Positions 1 to 8,663 are shown, counted from the stretch's first letter. The stretch: DNA of 64,000 nt from Methanococcoides vulcani (GCF_900111645.1 NZ_FOHQ01000001.1:186001-250000); one strand, 5' to 3'. Notes: generated from the letters alone by a model not told the origin. Numbers and translations are program-made.

Positions 1-1
1 A

Positions 2-532
2 TTGGTGCTGATCTCAGTAGTTGCTTCAGCACTTCTGGCCATAACATATGTGCCTACAAGTGAACAACTGAAGAAGAACTATGCAGAAGCGAGGACTGCA
101 ACACTTGCTGAGCTAATGCCCCAGGCAGCAGAATTTGAGGCAGTATATGGTGATGAGATCATTAACGATGAAGGTGACAGGGAAATATTATACTACCGTG
201 CGAAAGATAGCTCCGGTAATCTGATCGGATATGCTTTCTTCAGACAACATCCTGGTGCACAGGGTTTGTTGGAAGTTGCCGGTGGGGTTGATGTTTCATT
301 CAATGAGGTTACCGGAATGAGTGTCATGAGCCACACCGAAACTCCCGGATTGGGTTCCAAGATAACTGAACCTGCCTTCAGGGATCAGTTCAAAAACGTA
401 AAAGTAGCAGACCTGAGTTTGTCAAAGTCTGGTGGTGCAATTGATTCAATTACCGGTGCCACGATATCATCTCAGGCAGTAATAGATGCCCTGAATGCCC
501 AGGTTGAAGTTATACAGGTAGCAGAGGGTTAA
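2..532 (+). CDS. rnfG: RnfG, electron transport complex subunit G (5' truncated)
   Basis: This is the C-terminal 176 residues of RnfG, an FMN-carrying subunit of the ion-pumping Rnf complex that passes electrons from ferredoxin. The window starts inside the gene: the reading frame is open from base 2 and the first visible residues are the end of the N-terminal membrane segment. An FMN-binding domain follows. Near its end is ITGATISS, the family's motif in which the last Thr of the GAT carries covalent FMN. In the family this domain faces outside the cytoplasm. rnfE begins 11 bases after the stop, so it sits in an operon that should continue upstream with rnfC and rnfD. The family is certain; the true start lies outside the window. 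Confidence 0.93.
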   Translation: MVLISVVASALLAITYVPTSEQLKKNYAEARTATLAELMPQAAEFEAVYGDEIINDEGDREILYYRAKDSSGNLIGYAFFRQHPGAQGLLEVAGGVDVSFNEVTGMSVMSHTETPGLGSKITEPAFRDQFKNVKVADLSLSKSGGAIDSITGATISSQAVIDALNAQVEVIQVAEG

Positions 533-543
533 GAGGTGATGTT

Positions 544-1155
544 ATGAATGCTTTAAGTGAATTTATTCGTGGAATTACAAAAGATAACCCTATATTTGGT
601 CTGGTATTGGGTCTTTGTCCTACATTGGCAGTTACCACGTCTATTGAAAATGCTATTGGTATGTCAGCAGGAACAGCTTTTGTACTGATCTGTTCCAACC
701 TGCTGATATCGGCTCTGAGAAAGCAGATCCCCCCTTCAGTGAGATTGCCAATATTTATTTTGATAATAGCAACGTTCGTTTCGATCGTAGAGATGGTAAT
801 GAAGGCTTATTTCCCGCCAATGTATGCAGCATTGGGTGTGTTCATTCCCCTTATTGTTGTAAACTGTATCATCATCGGACGTGCAGAGGCATATGCTAAT
901 AAGAACAACATGTTCTATTCGCTCATTGATGCATTGGGTTCATCGACTGGTTTCCTTCTTGTTCTTGTTCTTATTGGAGGTATCAGGGAACTTCTTGGAA
1001 CTGGTCAGATCGTGACCTTTGGTGTGCAGATCATCCAGCTCCCTATTAATCCGATCACTTACATGATCCTATCACCGGGGGCTTTCCTTACAATAGGTGT
1101 TTTGATGGCAATAGTCAATTATAGAAAAGCAAAGAAGCTCGCAAGAGGTGGCTAA
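544..1155 (+). CDS. rnfE: RnfE, electron transport complex membrane subunit
   Basis: Integral membrane subunit of the Rnf complex, 203 residues with about six hydrophobic segments. It is a member of the RnfA/RnfE/NqrD/NqrE family and takes part in electron transfer and ion movement across the membrane. The N-terminal stretch NPIFGLVLGLCPTLAVT and the later GGIRELLGTG are typical of RnfE, and the short charged C-terminus (RKAKKLARGG) is cytoplasmic in the family. The ATG follows GAGGTGATGTT, a usable ribosome site. The gene lies between rnfG and rnfA with almost no spacing, so the three are very likely co-transcribed and translationally linked. Confidence 0.94.
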   Translation: MNALSEFIRGITKDNPIFGLVLGLCPTLAVTTSIENAIGMSAGTAFVLICSNLLISALRKQIPPSVRLPIFILIIATFVSIVEMVMKAYFPPMYAALGVFIPLIVVNCIIIGRAEAYANKNNMFYSLIDALGSSTGFLLVLVLIGGIRELLGTGQIVTFGVQIIQLPINPITYMILSPGAFLTIGVLMAIVNYRKAKKLARGG

Positions 1156-1156
1156 A

Positions 1157-1747
1157 ATGGCTGCTGACGTAAGTCTTTTCCAGATATTCATGGATGGTGT
1201 GTTCATAAAGAACTTCCTCATCATCCAGTTCCTTGGCCTGTGTTCATTTGTGGGCGTTACCAAGGATACAAAGAGTGCTGCAGGAATGTCAGGTGCTGTT
1301 ATCTTTGTAATGGCACTGGCAGCAACCGTATCATACCTCATATATTCTTTCGTATTGATACCGTTGAAACTCGAATTCCTTAGCCTGATCAGTTTCATTG
1401 TAGTGATCGCAGCTCTTGTACAGCTTGTGGAGTTCGTTGTCAGGAAGAACATTCCTTCACTATACCGTTCACTTGGTATCTATCTCCCGCTTATCACAAC
1501 CAACTGTGCAGTTCTTGGTGTTGTGTTGCTCAATGTCCTGAACGAATACTCTTTCATACAGAGTGTTGTGTTCGGAGTTGCAGCAGGTATCGGTTACACC
1601 ATAGTCATGTTAATGATGTCCGGTATCAGGGAGCGTAGTACTCTTGTTAGTGTTCCGTCTTCGGTTCGTGGTCTTCCTCAGGCTTTCTTCATCGCAACAA
1701 TGCTCTCAATGGCATTTGTTAACTACTTCGGAGTGATCCCATTATGA
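1157..1747 (+). CDS. rnfA: RnfA, electron transport complex membrane subunit
   Basis: Second member of the RnfA/RnfE pair, with about six membrane segments. Together they form the membrane core of the Rnf complex. I start it at the ATG at 1157, one base after the rnfE stop and just behind AAGAGGTGGC, rather than at the GTG at 1148 inside rnfE. That gives 196 residues, the usual length. The segment SAAGMSGAVIFVMALAATVS and the late GIRERSTLVSVP are typical of RnfA. Its end overlaps the rnfB ATG by four bases (ATGA), a sign of translational coupling. Confidence 0.94.
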   Translation: MAADVSLFQIFMDGVFIKNFLIIQFLGLCSFVGVTKDTKSAAGMSGAVIFVMALAATVSYLIYSFVLIPLKLEFLSLISFIVVIAALVQLVEFVVRKNIPSLYRSLGIYLPLITTNCAVLGVVLLNVLNEYSFIQSVVFGVAAGIGYTIVMLMMSGIRERSTLVSVPSSVRGLPQAFFIATMLSMAFVNYFGVIPL

Positions 1748-2541
1748 CCCTTACCACTTTACTTATCCAGGCAATGGCAACACTTGGTGGGCTTGGTCTT
1801 GTGATCGGTATCATGCTGATCGCAGCATCAAAGTTGTTCAAAGTGGAGACCAATCCTCTTGTTGAAGAGGTCGTAGAGGTTCTTCCAGGTGCTAACTGTG
1901 GTGCCTGTGGGTTTGCAGGATGTGCAGACTTTGCAGAACGTGTTGTGAATGAGAATGCTCCTCTTGACGGCTGTCCTGTAGGAGGGTTTGAGACTGTAAA
2001 GGAGATCGGTGGAATTCTCGGACAGGAAGTTTCAGAGGCAGAGAAAGAGTATCCATACCTCAGGTGTAATGGTGGCATCCACTGTGTTGACAGGTTCGAT
2101 TATGTAGGTATCGAGGATTGTACTGCTGTGATCATGCTCTCTGACGGTGAGAAAGGCTGTAATTACGGATGTATGGGTCGCGGAACATGTGTGCGTGCAT
2201 GCCCGTTCGATGCTATTACGATCGGTGAGGACCGTCTTCCTATTGTGAACAAGAACCTCTGTAAAAGCTGTGGTCTTTGTATTGAGGCATGTCCCAACGA
2301 GGTGCTCATGTTTGCAAAGGATTCCGAGAAGGTTCATGTCCAGTGTAATTCTCATGACAAAGGTAAGGCTGTAAAGGCAGTTTGTGAAATCGGATGTATC
2401 GGCTGTAAGATATGTGAGAAGAACTGTCCGGAAGAAGCTATCACGGTAACGAAGTTCCTTGCAGAGATCGACCAGGATAAATGTACTGCCTGTGGGATCT
2501 GTGTTGAGAAATGCCCGCAGAAATGCATTGAAATAAAGTAA
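1744..2541 (+). CDS. rnfB: RnfB, multi-cluster ferredoxin subunit of Rnf
   Basis: RnfB, 265 residues, is the iron-sulfur entry subunit of Rnf. After one N-terminal membrane helix (about residues 5-28) comes a four-Cys segment (CGACGFAGC plus a later Cys) that holds the family's first cluster. Several ferredoxin-like motifs follow: CMGRGTCVRACP, CKSCGLCIEACP, CIGCKICEKNCP and CTACGICVEKCP. These bind multiple [4Fe-4S] clusters that pass electrons from reduced ferredoxin inward. It starts at an ATG overlapping the end of rnfA. In Methanosarcina the complex works with a multihaem cytochrome encoded ahead of rnfC; that part would lie left of this window. Confidence 0.96.
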   Translation: MTLTTLLIQAMATLGGLGLVIGIMLIAASKLFKVETNPLVEEVVEVLPGANCGACGFAGCADFAERVVNENAPLDGCPVGGFETVKEIGGILGQEVSEAEKEYPYLRCNGGIHCVDRFDYVGIEDCTAVIMLSDGEKGCNYGCMGRGTCVRACPFDAITIGEDRLPIVNKNLCKSCGLCIEACPNEVLMFAKDSEKVHVQCNSHDKGKAVKAVCEIGCIGCKICEKNCPEEAITVTKFLAEIDQDKCTACGICVEKCPQKCIEIK

Positions 2542-2557
2542 GGAGTGGAGTGATTAT

Positions 2558-2890
2558 ATGACATACAAGACTTCCATTGGACTGAATGAGAACATTGTAG
2601 GGATATTGTGCTATCTGGGATTCTGGATGACTGGTGTTCTTTTCCTCTTTATTGAGAAGGAGAACAAGTTTGTCCGTTTCCACGCGATCCAGTCAGCAAT
2701 GGTCTTTATGATCCTGACATCGATCGTCTTCCTGGTCGCATGGATCCCATACGTCGGCTGGCTGCTTGCTGATTTCGGAGGATTCTTTTCTCTCTTCGTC
2801 TGGCTTTCTTTCATGTTCATTGCCTGGAGAGGTTCAAAGGTCAAGGTTCCGGTGATCGGCAAGATCGCTTACAACTATGTATATAAGTGA
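2558..2890 (+). CDS. Small membrane protein at end of rnf operon (DUF4870/Tic20-like)
   Basis: A 110-residue protein with three hydrophobic segments (about 13-30, 44-66 and 73-90). It contains the FVRFHAIQS stretch typical of the DUF4870/Tic20-like membrane family. It starts 16 bases after rnfB behind AAGGAGTGGAGTG, and a strong terminator hairpin follows 30 bases after its stop, so it is the last gene of the rnf operon. Methanosarcina rnf operons also end with a small membrane protein of unknown role; this is probably the equivalent, but I infer that from position and size only. No catalytic residues are visible. Confidence 0.75.
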   Translation: MTYKTSIGLNENIVGILCYLGFWMTGVLFLFIEKENKFVRFHAIQSAMVFMILTSIVFLVAWIPYVGWLLADFGGFFSLFVWLSFMFIAWRGSKVKVPVIGKIAYNYVYK

Positions 2891-2919
2891 GTTCGGACAA
2901 TTCCGTTCTCATCGTTAAG

Positions 2920-2946
2920 GGATCATGTATCCGGGAAACATGATCC
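2920..2946 (+). terminator. Hairpin terminator after the rnf operon
   Basis: A perfect 9-bp stem (GGATCATGT / ACATGATCC) with a nine-base loop, followed by a T-rich stretch. It closes the rnf operon before rfcS. Confidence 0.7.
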
Positions 2947-3040
2947 TTATATTCTAGTTTCTTTTTCCTGTCACGTCACGAAAGATTAAAAAGTAAAATC
3001 AACCTTATTCTTCCTGCATCGATATCATAGATTATCAGTT

Positions 3041-4015
3041 ATGACTGGAGGGTTCGAAATAAAAGAAGAGATATGGATCGAGAAATACAGGCCTTTTAAG
3101 CTTGAAGACATTGTGGGTCAAAAGGAAACCACAGAAAGGCTGATATCATATGTAAAGAGCGGTAATCTTCCTCACTTGTTGTTCTCAGGTCCTCCTGGGG
3201 TTGGAAAGACCGCAACTGCTGTGTCCATTGCAAGGGAATTGTTCGGGGATGGCTGGCGCGAGAACTTCACGGAACTCAATGCGTCAGATGAGCGCGGTAT
3301 CGATGTTGTGAGAACGAAGATAAAGAACTTCGCGAAGACATCTCCAATTGGGGGTGCCGATTTCAAGATAATTTTCCTTGATGAAGCAGATGCTTTGACA
3401 TCCGATGCGCAGTCAGCACTGCGCCGTACAATGGAGCGCTATACCAGTAACTGTCGCTTTATCCTGTCCTGCAATTACTCTTCAAAGATCATCGAACCTA
3501 TCCAGTCAAGATGTGCTGTTTACCGATTCCGCCACCTTACTGAAGATTCTGTAGCTGAAAGGTGCAGGCATATTGCAGAAAAGGAAGGTCTTTCAATTGC
3601 TGATGATGGTATGGAAGCATTGAAGTATGTTGCCCAGGGTGACATGAGAAAAGCAATAAATGCACTTCAGGCAGCAGCTCTTTTTGATAAGACTATCCAC
3701 AGGGATGCTATATACAGGATAACTGCAACAGCTCACCCGGAAGAGATCATGGAACTCCTCAAGACTGCACTATCCGGTAATTTTGTACTGGCACGCAAGA
3801 AACTTGATACTTTGATGCTGGAAAAAGGTCTTTCAGGAGAAGATGTCGTCGGGCAGATATATCGCGCTATCTTTGACATGGACGTATCCGGCCAGCGTAT
3901 GGTTGATCTTATGGACATGATCGGGGAAGTTGATTTCAGGCTTACCGAAGGTGCTAACGAAAGAATACAGCTTGATGCTTTGCTGGCACATTTTGCGTTG
4001 ACAAAGGAGCAATAA
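3041..4015 (+). CDS. rfcS: Replication factor C small subunit (clamp loader)
   Basis: AAA+ ATPase of 324 residues that, with the RFC large subunit, opens the PCNA ring and loads it on primed DNA. Walker A GPPGVGKT is at about residues 50-57 and Walker B IIFLDEADAL follows near 110. The SRC motif (SRCAVYRF, about residue 156) supplies the arginine finger to the neighbouring subunit. The N-terminal WIEKYRPFKLEDIVGQ is the archaeal RfcS signature. No Shine-Dalgarno is obvious near the ATG. Nearby genes for histone and RPA make this a DNA replication and chromatin neighbourhood. Full length, no anomaly. Confidence 0.96.
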   Translation: MTGGFEIKEEIWIEKYRPFKLEDIVGQKETTERLISYVKSGNLPHLLFSGPPGVGKTATAVSIARELFGDGWRENFTELNASDERGIDVVRTKIKNFAKTSPIGGADFKIIFLDEADALTSDAQSALRRTMERYTSNCRFILSCNYSSKIIEPIQSRCAVYRFRHLTEDSVAERCRHIAEKEGLSIADDGMEALKYVAQGDMRKAINALQAAALFDKTIHRDAIYRITATAHPEEIMELLKTALSGNFVLARKKLDTLMLEKGLSGEDVVGQIYRAIFDMDVSGQRMVDLMDMIGEVDFRLTEGANERIQLDALLAHFALTKEQ

Positions 4016-4019
4016 GGCA

Positions 4020-4526
4020 ATGCCGTTCGAAGAGCATTTGCTGGATGCACTCGCAAGCGTTCCCTCATGGTTGGCAACGGTAGTTCTCAGTGCATTGCCG
4101 GTCTCAGAGCTTCGTGGTGCTATCCCTATTGCTATCGGGGTCTATGGAATTGATCCGATAGATGCCTATTTGCTTGCAATTGTAGGGAATATGCTCCCTG
4201 TGATCCCTCTTTTACTTTTTTTGGATCCTGTGTCTTCTTTCCTCAGACAGTTCAGGATAGGGAATTCTTTCTTCACCTGGCTTTTTACAAGGACCCGTCA
4301 AAAGCATTCTCAGAATATGGAACGTTATGGCACACTCGCACTTACGCTGTTCGTGGCAATCCCATTACCGGTTACAGGGGCATGGACTGGCTGTGCAGCT
4401 GCTTTTGTGTTTGGTATAAAGTTCAGGCATGCAATGATGGCGATCGCAGCAGGTGTTATGATCTCAGGTATTGTGGTAACGTTGCTGACCCTTGCAGGAA
4501 TGGGTGCTATTGACCTGTTAAATTAA
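4020..4526 (+). CDS. Small multidrug export family membrane protein (COG2426-like)
   Basis: A 168-residue integral membrane protein with about five hydrophobic segments. It matches the Sm_multidrug_ex (COG2426-like) family by the N-terminal pattern SALPVSELRGAIPIAIGVYG and the conserved PLPVTGAWTGCAAAF in the second half. Members are annotated as putative small-molecule exporters, but their substrate is not established. It starts four bases after the rfcS stop behind AAGGAGCAATAAGGC, so the two are probably co-transcribed. The pairing with rfcS says nothing clear about function. It is convergent with the histone gene, whose stop lies 16 bases beyond. Confidence 0.82.
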   Translation: MPFEEHLLDALASVPSWLATVVLSALPVSELRGAIPIAIGVYGIDPIDAYLLAIVGNMLPVIPLLLFLDPVSSFLRQFRIGNSFFTWLFTRTRQKHSQNMERYGTLALTLFVAIPLPVTGAWTGCAAAFVFGIKFRHAMMAIAAGVMISGIVVTLLTLAGMGAIDLLN

Positions 4527-4542
4527 AAAAAGGAATATGGCA

Positions 4543-4764
4543 TTAGTCACGGGGCTTTGTGAGCATGTCATATGCCAGCTTTATATCTTCAGCTTTTACA
4601 GTTTTTCTTCCTGCATGGTTTGCATAGATTATAGCTTCCTTTGATATTTTTATACCGTAATCTTCCAGTATCTCTAAAAGGGCAGATGCTGCAGATTCGC
4701 TGACCCTTTCTGAGCCTGCACTGCGAATTAAACGTTCTACAGAAGCCAATGGTAGTATGGGCAT
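4543..4764 (-). CDS. Archaeal histone
   Basis: A 73-residue single histone-fold protein of the HMf type that dimerises and wraps DNA. Landmarks are the N-terminal LPLASVERLIRSAG, the central long helix SESAASALLEILEDYG, and the C-terminal RKTVKAEDIKLAYDML with the DNA-contacting RKTV loop. It has only a short tail after the fold, like most archaeal histones. The gene is read leftward, divergent from the RPA gene, and the spacer (4765-4984) is strongly AT-rich with promoter-like TATA sequences for both directions. Identification is secure from length and pattern. Confidence 0.95.
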   Translation of the reverse strand: MPILPLASVERLIRSAGSERVSESAASALLEILEDYGIKISKEAIIYANHAGRKTVKAEDIKLAYDMLTKPRD

Positions 4765-4984
4765 TTTTTATAACCTCTTTTTATCTCTATTATGTCTAAT
4801 TAATTGTATTTGTATCCTTAATTTAGTTAAAAATCTATAAATATGTTTTTATTATCTTAAAAAGCCACAAAAATATGTTTTTTGGAATTTCTTCCTTTTT
4901 TTTCCTTTTAATGATTCAGGTATGCCTTATTTATGTATGTATGGCTTAGATTATGTAAACATCTCACACGTGAGGGAAGACAGC
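4765..4984. promoter_or_regulatory. Divergent promoter region of histone and RPA genes
   Basis: A 220-base AT-rich spacer. A TATA-like CTATAAATATG lies near 4835-4845 and could serve the RPA gene; the opposite strand also carries T/A-rich promoter-like sequence for the histone. No small gene or stable hairpin is visible. Confidence 0.5.
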
Positions 4985-6286
4985 ATGGACAAGAAATTCG
5001 CGCCTCATATTGAAGAGCTAACAAAGGCGCTAGAAAATATAAGCAGATCAACTATAGAAGATGAACTGGAACTGTTGCTAAAGTACCGTGTACCTATAGA
5101 TGAAGCAAAGAGATCAATTCTTAAGAAATTCCAAAACGATTCTCTGGTATCAAAAAAGGTAAACGATCTTGCCATCGGTGACAAAGGGATAGCTCTTGAG
5201 GTTCGTATTCTTAATATCAATGAAAAGAATGTCAATTTACGCGGTGATACTGCTACTATCTTTTCCGGTGCACTTGCTGATGAGACCGGATTATGCTCTT
5301 TCACATCATGGAAACCGATCTCACTGAATCCCGGGGATGCTATTAGGATCCGGAATGCCACTGTAAGGGCCTGGCATAACAGGGCGGAAGTTAGTATAGG
5401 GGATCGCTCGGAAGTGGAACTTCTTGAGGAAACATATCTTCCTGATATCTCAGAGCTTTCAGTAACTCCTGTTAAAAAACTGGATGAAGTTGGCTATTCG
5501 GATATGTTCATAAGTTCAGTGGCGGCAGTCATTGAACTATATCACAGGGATGTTAATGTAAAAGGAAAAGATCTTACTATTATAGAAGGTGTAATGGCTG
5601 ATGAGACCAGTCGCTTGCCTTTTGTTTCGTGGTCTCTTCTCGATGGTGTTGATATCGGCACCATATTGCGTTTCGAGGATGCATCGGTTAGCATGTATAG
5701 GGGTGTACCTTCCATACATCTGAATGAATCGACCTCGGTTCATATTGTAGAGCCTGATGAACACCTGCCTTTCACTTTTGCATCAGTGAACCTGCCACCA
5801 AAACCATTGCCTATAGGGGAAGTTTTACAAAACGAAGGTATGTTCGATGTATCGGTAGAAGGGAACATTGTTTCCATACGTCCGGGTTCCGGTGTGATCG
5901 CCCGCTGTCCGGAATGTAATCGTGTCATCATGAAGAACACCTGTCGCTCACATGGTGTGGTGGAAGGGATCCAGGACATGCGTATCAAGCTCATCCTCGA
6001 TGATGGGACGGGTTCGCTTCTTGTTATGCTTAATCGGGAACTTTCCGAGATCGTTTATGGTAAGACACTTCAGGAGTCTGAGTCTCTTATGGGTAAGGCA
6101 ATGTCTGCAAATGTTGTTTATGACGATATGAAAAGTATCCTTACAGGGCATTATCTCGGTGTGCGTGGGAATACTTCGAAGATCGAGTATGGTGTTACAT
6201 TCGTAGCAAAATCAGTGTGGGTTCCGTCTGAAGATCTTGATAAGCGGGTATCAGCTCTTCTGGAGCGACTTGAAGGGGTGGAGTGA
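4985..6286 (+). CDS. Replication protein A (OB folds plus zinc finger), copy 1
   Basis: Single-stranded DNA-binding protein of 433 residues. Two OB folds can be read, at about residues 50-155 and 175-275 (each with the VxGxxxDETG/SxxxFxSW strand pattern). A third contains the zinc finger CPECNRVIMKNTCRSH, spaced C-X2-C-X8-C-X2-H, near residues 305-320. This is the layout of Methanosarcinales RPA2/RPA3. I start at the ATG at 4985 behind GTGAGGGAAGAC; the open frame runs further upstream without a good ribosome site. The stop is followed closely by the RPA-associated gene, and a second such pair lies at 19330-21159. Confidence 0.92.
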   Translation: MDKKFAPHIEELTKALENISRSTIEDELELLLKYRVPIDEAKRSILKKFQNDSLVSKKVNDLAIGDKGIALEVRILNINEKNVNLRGDTATIFSGALADETGLCSFTSWKPISLNPGDAIRIRNATVRAWHNRAEVSIGDRSEVELLEETYLPDISELSVTPVKKLDEVGYSDMFISSVAAVIELYHRDVNVKGKDLTIIEGVMADETSRLPFVSWSLLDGVDIGTILRFEDASVSMYRGVPSIHLNESTSVHIVEPDEHLPFTFASVNLPPKPLPIGEVLQNEGMFDVSVEGNIVSIRPGSGVIARCPECNRVIMKNTCRSHGVVEGIQDMRIKLILDDGTGSLLVMLNRELSEIVYGKTLQESESLMGKAMSANVVYDDMKSILTGHYLGVRGNTSKIEYGVTFVAKSVWVPSEDLDKRVSALLERLEGVE

Positions 6287-6291
6287 TCTTT

Positions 6292-7155
6292 ATGGTGGAG
6301 CGTGAAATTGCACACAGGATATTTGCAAAAGAGTTGAACGATTCAAGTTCTACAATACATTCTACTATCGACGAGGCGATAAATTCAGAGGGCCATACTC
6401 CAAATTACCTTCTTACTCCAGTGGGAACAATGGTCAATCGTGTTTTCATTGTTGGTGTTATCACGGAGGTTGATAATGTAGGCACTGACACGGATACATG
6501 GAAAGCCCGTGTGGTTGATCCTTCAGGTGCTTTTACAATATATGCCGGCCAGTATCAACCACAAGCAGCTATATTCCTCTCGTCTGTTGAAACTCCTGCA
6601 TTCGTTTCCGTAGTGGGGAAGGTGCGTGTATATAAGCCGGATCCCGGAAGTCCGATCATATCCCTGAGGCCCGAAGAGATCCATCTGGCCGATGAAGGTA
6701 TGCGCAACTGCTGGGTAACTGATACTGCAGAACTGACTCTTGACAGGGTTGATGCTTTTTCAAAAATGCTGTCCTTATGCGAAAATGACCCTAATTCGTG
6801 TAATTGCATGGAAAATATGGTTATTCCATCGAACTTATCAGAGGGCATCTGCCTGGCCATTGATAATTATGGTACTGATGCTGATTATCTGAATGAGCTG
6901 AGGTCCGTAGTTAAAAAGTGTATCGTTTCCATTGATCTTGCATCTTCTGCAGATGGCGATAAATACCTGGATGTTGTCGTAATGGAATTGCTGGAAGAGC
7001 TTGATAAAGGAAAAGGTGTGGAATATATGGATCTCCTTTCAGTTGCAAATTCCCGCAATATAAATGAAAAAGCAGTGGATTCAGCAGTCCGGTCTTTGCT
7101 TGCAAAAGGACAATGTTATGAACCAAAGATCGGCATCATTAAGCCGATCTCATAA
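6292..7155 (+). CDS. RPA-associated protein (COG3390-like), copy 1
   Basis: A 287-residue partner of RPA of the kind always encoded directly behind RPA in methanogens and haloarchaea. The N-terminal REIAHRIFAKEL is followed by an OB-like core (VNRVFIVGVITEVDNVGTD, then YAGQYQPQAA, then ETPAFVSVVGKVR) shared with the 188-residue copy at 20593. The extra C-terminal 110 residues look like a winged-helix tail (MDLLSVANSRNINEKAVDSA). I prefer the ATG at 6292 to the GTG at 6283, because it follows GGGGTGGAG at good spacing and aligns with the start of copy 2. It probably acts with the RPA encoded just upstream. Confidence 0.85.
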   Translation: MVEREIAHRIFAKELNDSSSTIHSTIDEAINSEGHTPNYLLTPVGTMVNRVFIVGVITEVDNVGTDTDTWKARVVDPSGAFTIYAGQYQPQAAIFLSSVETPAFVSVVGKVRVYKPDPGSPIISLRPEEIHLADEGMRNCWVTDTAELTLDRVDAFSKMLSLCENDPNSCNCMENMVIPSNLSEGICLAIDNYGTDADYLNELRSVVKKCIVSIDLASSADGDKYLDVVVMELLEELDKGKGVEYMDLLSVANSRNINEKAVDSAVRSLLAKGQCYEPKIGIIKPIS

Positions 7156-7211
7156 CATCATTTTTATTCTGGCCATGTCGGTCGGAGCGTATTATATCGA
7201 TATGTTCCAGT

Positions 7212-7526
7212 TCACTTAAACTCGATGCTAAGATTGCCGACATCTTTTGCAAGTTTTTCGGAGATAAGTCCCAGTTCAAGGTTGCAAACATGGAGGATTC
7301 CGCATGGTACCAGGCATGTTGCGCAACAGTTTCCTTCCTGTGCTTTAGCGGTGACAATATTCTCTTTGATCCCAAAGAGCTGCATCATTGGTACTTCAAG
7401 CTCGGAAATGTTCCTGACCTTTGGACATTGGGTTTCTATCTTTATTTTAACGTTCTTTCCGTCCTTGGTTCCGTGTATTTTGTGTGTAAAACCACAAATT
7501 CTTGAATTCACTGTGATGTCTGTCAT
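7212..7526 (-). CDS. Small cysteine-containing protein, conserved-looking, unknown role
   Basis: A 104-residue cytosolic protein with no signal peptide or membrane helix. It has Cys residues in a pattern suggesting metal binding: one in SRICGF near the N-terminus, one in ETQCPKV, and a cluster CCATCLVPCGILHVC near residues 67-81. The layout resembles small archaeal and bacterial proteins of the DUF6951 type, but I am not certain of the family. It is convergent with the RPA-associated gene and reads leftward from the spacer at 7527. Several overlapping frames on the other strand are shadows. Confidence 0.7.
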   Translation of the reverse strand: MTDITVNSRICGFTHKIHGTKDGKNVKIKIETQCPKVRNISELEVPMMQLFGIKENIVTAKAQEGNCCATCLVPCGILHVCNLELGLISEKLAKDVGNLSIEFK

Positions 7527-7861
7527 GTTGATCCTCTATATGGGTAATGAAAGCAATTAAAAGCAATATTTATCGTCATTTCGACGGGCTATTATCTATT
7601 ATGGTAAACTTTGTATATAAGGGTTTTGTGAAGCATATGCAAAACCGGGACATCTCGATCGATTTGAAATCTTTTTATGCTTTGTGTTTTCAATTATTTT
7701 TCTTCACTTAATTTTTGTTACTTCTAATCACTTTGATTTTTTAAAGTGTATTCGATATACTTATATAAGCAAAGTGGAATAGGTAATTTCGCTATTGTAT
7801 CTCTTCAAATTGCCTCTGTGATCATGTTAATTTGAACCTACAAGCAGGTATAGGGATTGTC
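7527..7861. promoter_or_regulatory. AT-rich spacer with divergent promoters
   Basis: About 335 bases without a gene. A TATA-like ATACTTATATAAGC lies near 7758-7771, about 90 bases ahead of the next ATG. The left part should hold the promoter of the leftward small Cys gene. No RNA gene was recognised. Confidence 0.45.
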
Positions 7862-8449
7862 ATGGAAAAAGATGAGATTATCAAAACGGTACGAGACGGA
7901 TTAGAATGTATGGTCGGTGTTGGTAAAACACTGGTACTTAATGAGGAGGACCGTAAGACCATAGCTCAACTTGAGGAAAAAGCAGACCAAATGACCTTGA
8001 TGGGACTTGGCAGGGGTGACAATAAAGGTGTAAAGACCGTTCTTCAGCGTGATGTCATTATACCTTTCCAGACAACAATGGATTATAAGTGGCCGTGTGG
8101 TCCTAACGTGGTCCTTATGCATGATGAAAAGGTTGTTGGTGAGGACATTGATGATGCGGATAAAATAAAGTCACTGGAACAAAGCAGTGATTCCCTTGTG
8201 ATCGGGAATATTGTAATATATGATAAATCGGTACTGACATCTCTGAATAGTAAGTCCGAACCTCTTGTTGTGGTATTACCGCCCAAGCCCTGTAACGAGA
8301 TCGAAGAGTTACCTCATGTTTGCAATGCGACCCTGGCATCACCTTCTCCGCCAACGGATGAGTATCTGAAGGAAAGAATGGGTCTTGAAAGCGAACATGG
8401 TACCGGGAGCTTTCTTCTTGGGTTCGACATTGAGTGCGAATGTGAGTAA
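7862..8449 (+). CDS. Hypothetical protein, unrecognised
   Basis: A 195-residue acidic, soluble protein that I do not recognise. It has no signal peptide or membrane helix. I start at the ATG at 7862 after AGGTATAGGGATTG; the frame can be extended to a TTG at 7832. The N-terminal 50 residues are helical and charged. The middle carries VLQRDVIIPFQTTMDYKWPC, and the end has a Pro-rich stretch (ASPSPPTDEY) and an acidic tail ending IECECE. The two late Cys of the tail, with four others, might bind metal. It stands alone with its own promoter and T-rich downstream sequence, just ahead of ramA. Codon use looks like that of its neighbours, so it is probably a real gene. Confidence 0.6.
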   Translation: MEKDEIIKTVRDGLECMVGVGKTLVLNEEDRKTIAQLEEKADQMTLMGLGRGDNKGVKTVLQRDVIIPFQTTMDYKWPCGPNVVLMHDEKVVGEDIDDADKIKSLEQSSDSLVIGNIVIYDKSVLTSLNSKSEPLVVVLPPKPCNEIEELPHVCNATLASPSPPTDEYLKERMGLESEHGTGSFLLGFDIECECE

Positions 8450-8578
8450 TTAATTCCCTCTTAAATTCTTTTAGAATTTTGCTTTTTTTACTTTTTTATT
8501 TTCTTTTATGTATTATTCTTTCTCTCTTGTTGTCGAATGTTAACGCACGTTAAGGGGTTTTGCATGGTTTATACAAAG

Positions 8579-8590
8579 CCCTTATATATC
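8579..8590 (+). promoter_or_regulatory. TATA box of ramA
   Basis: CCCTTATATATC lies about 75 bases before the ramA ATG, inside a 214-base spacer that otherwise contains T-rich terminator-like sequence for the preceding gene. Confidence 0.5.
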
Positions 8591-8663
8591 ATTAACTTGT
8601 TTTTTTTAATGCATATGTCTATCTATTACTGAAATAAACTATTACAAGTCAGAGGTAATCAAA

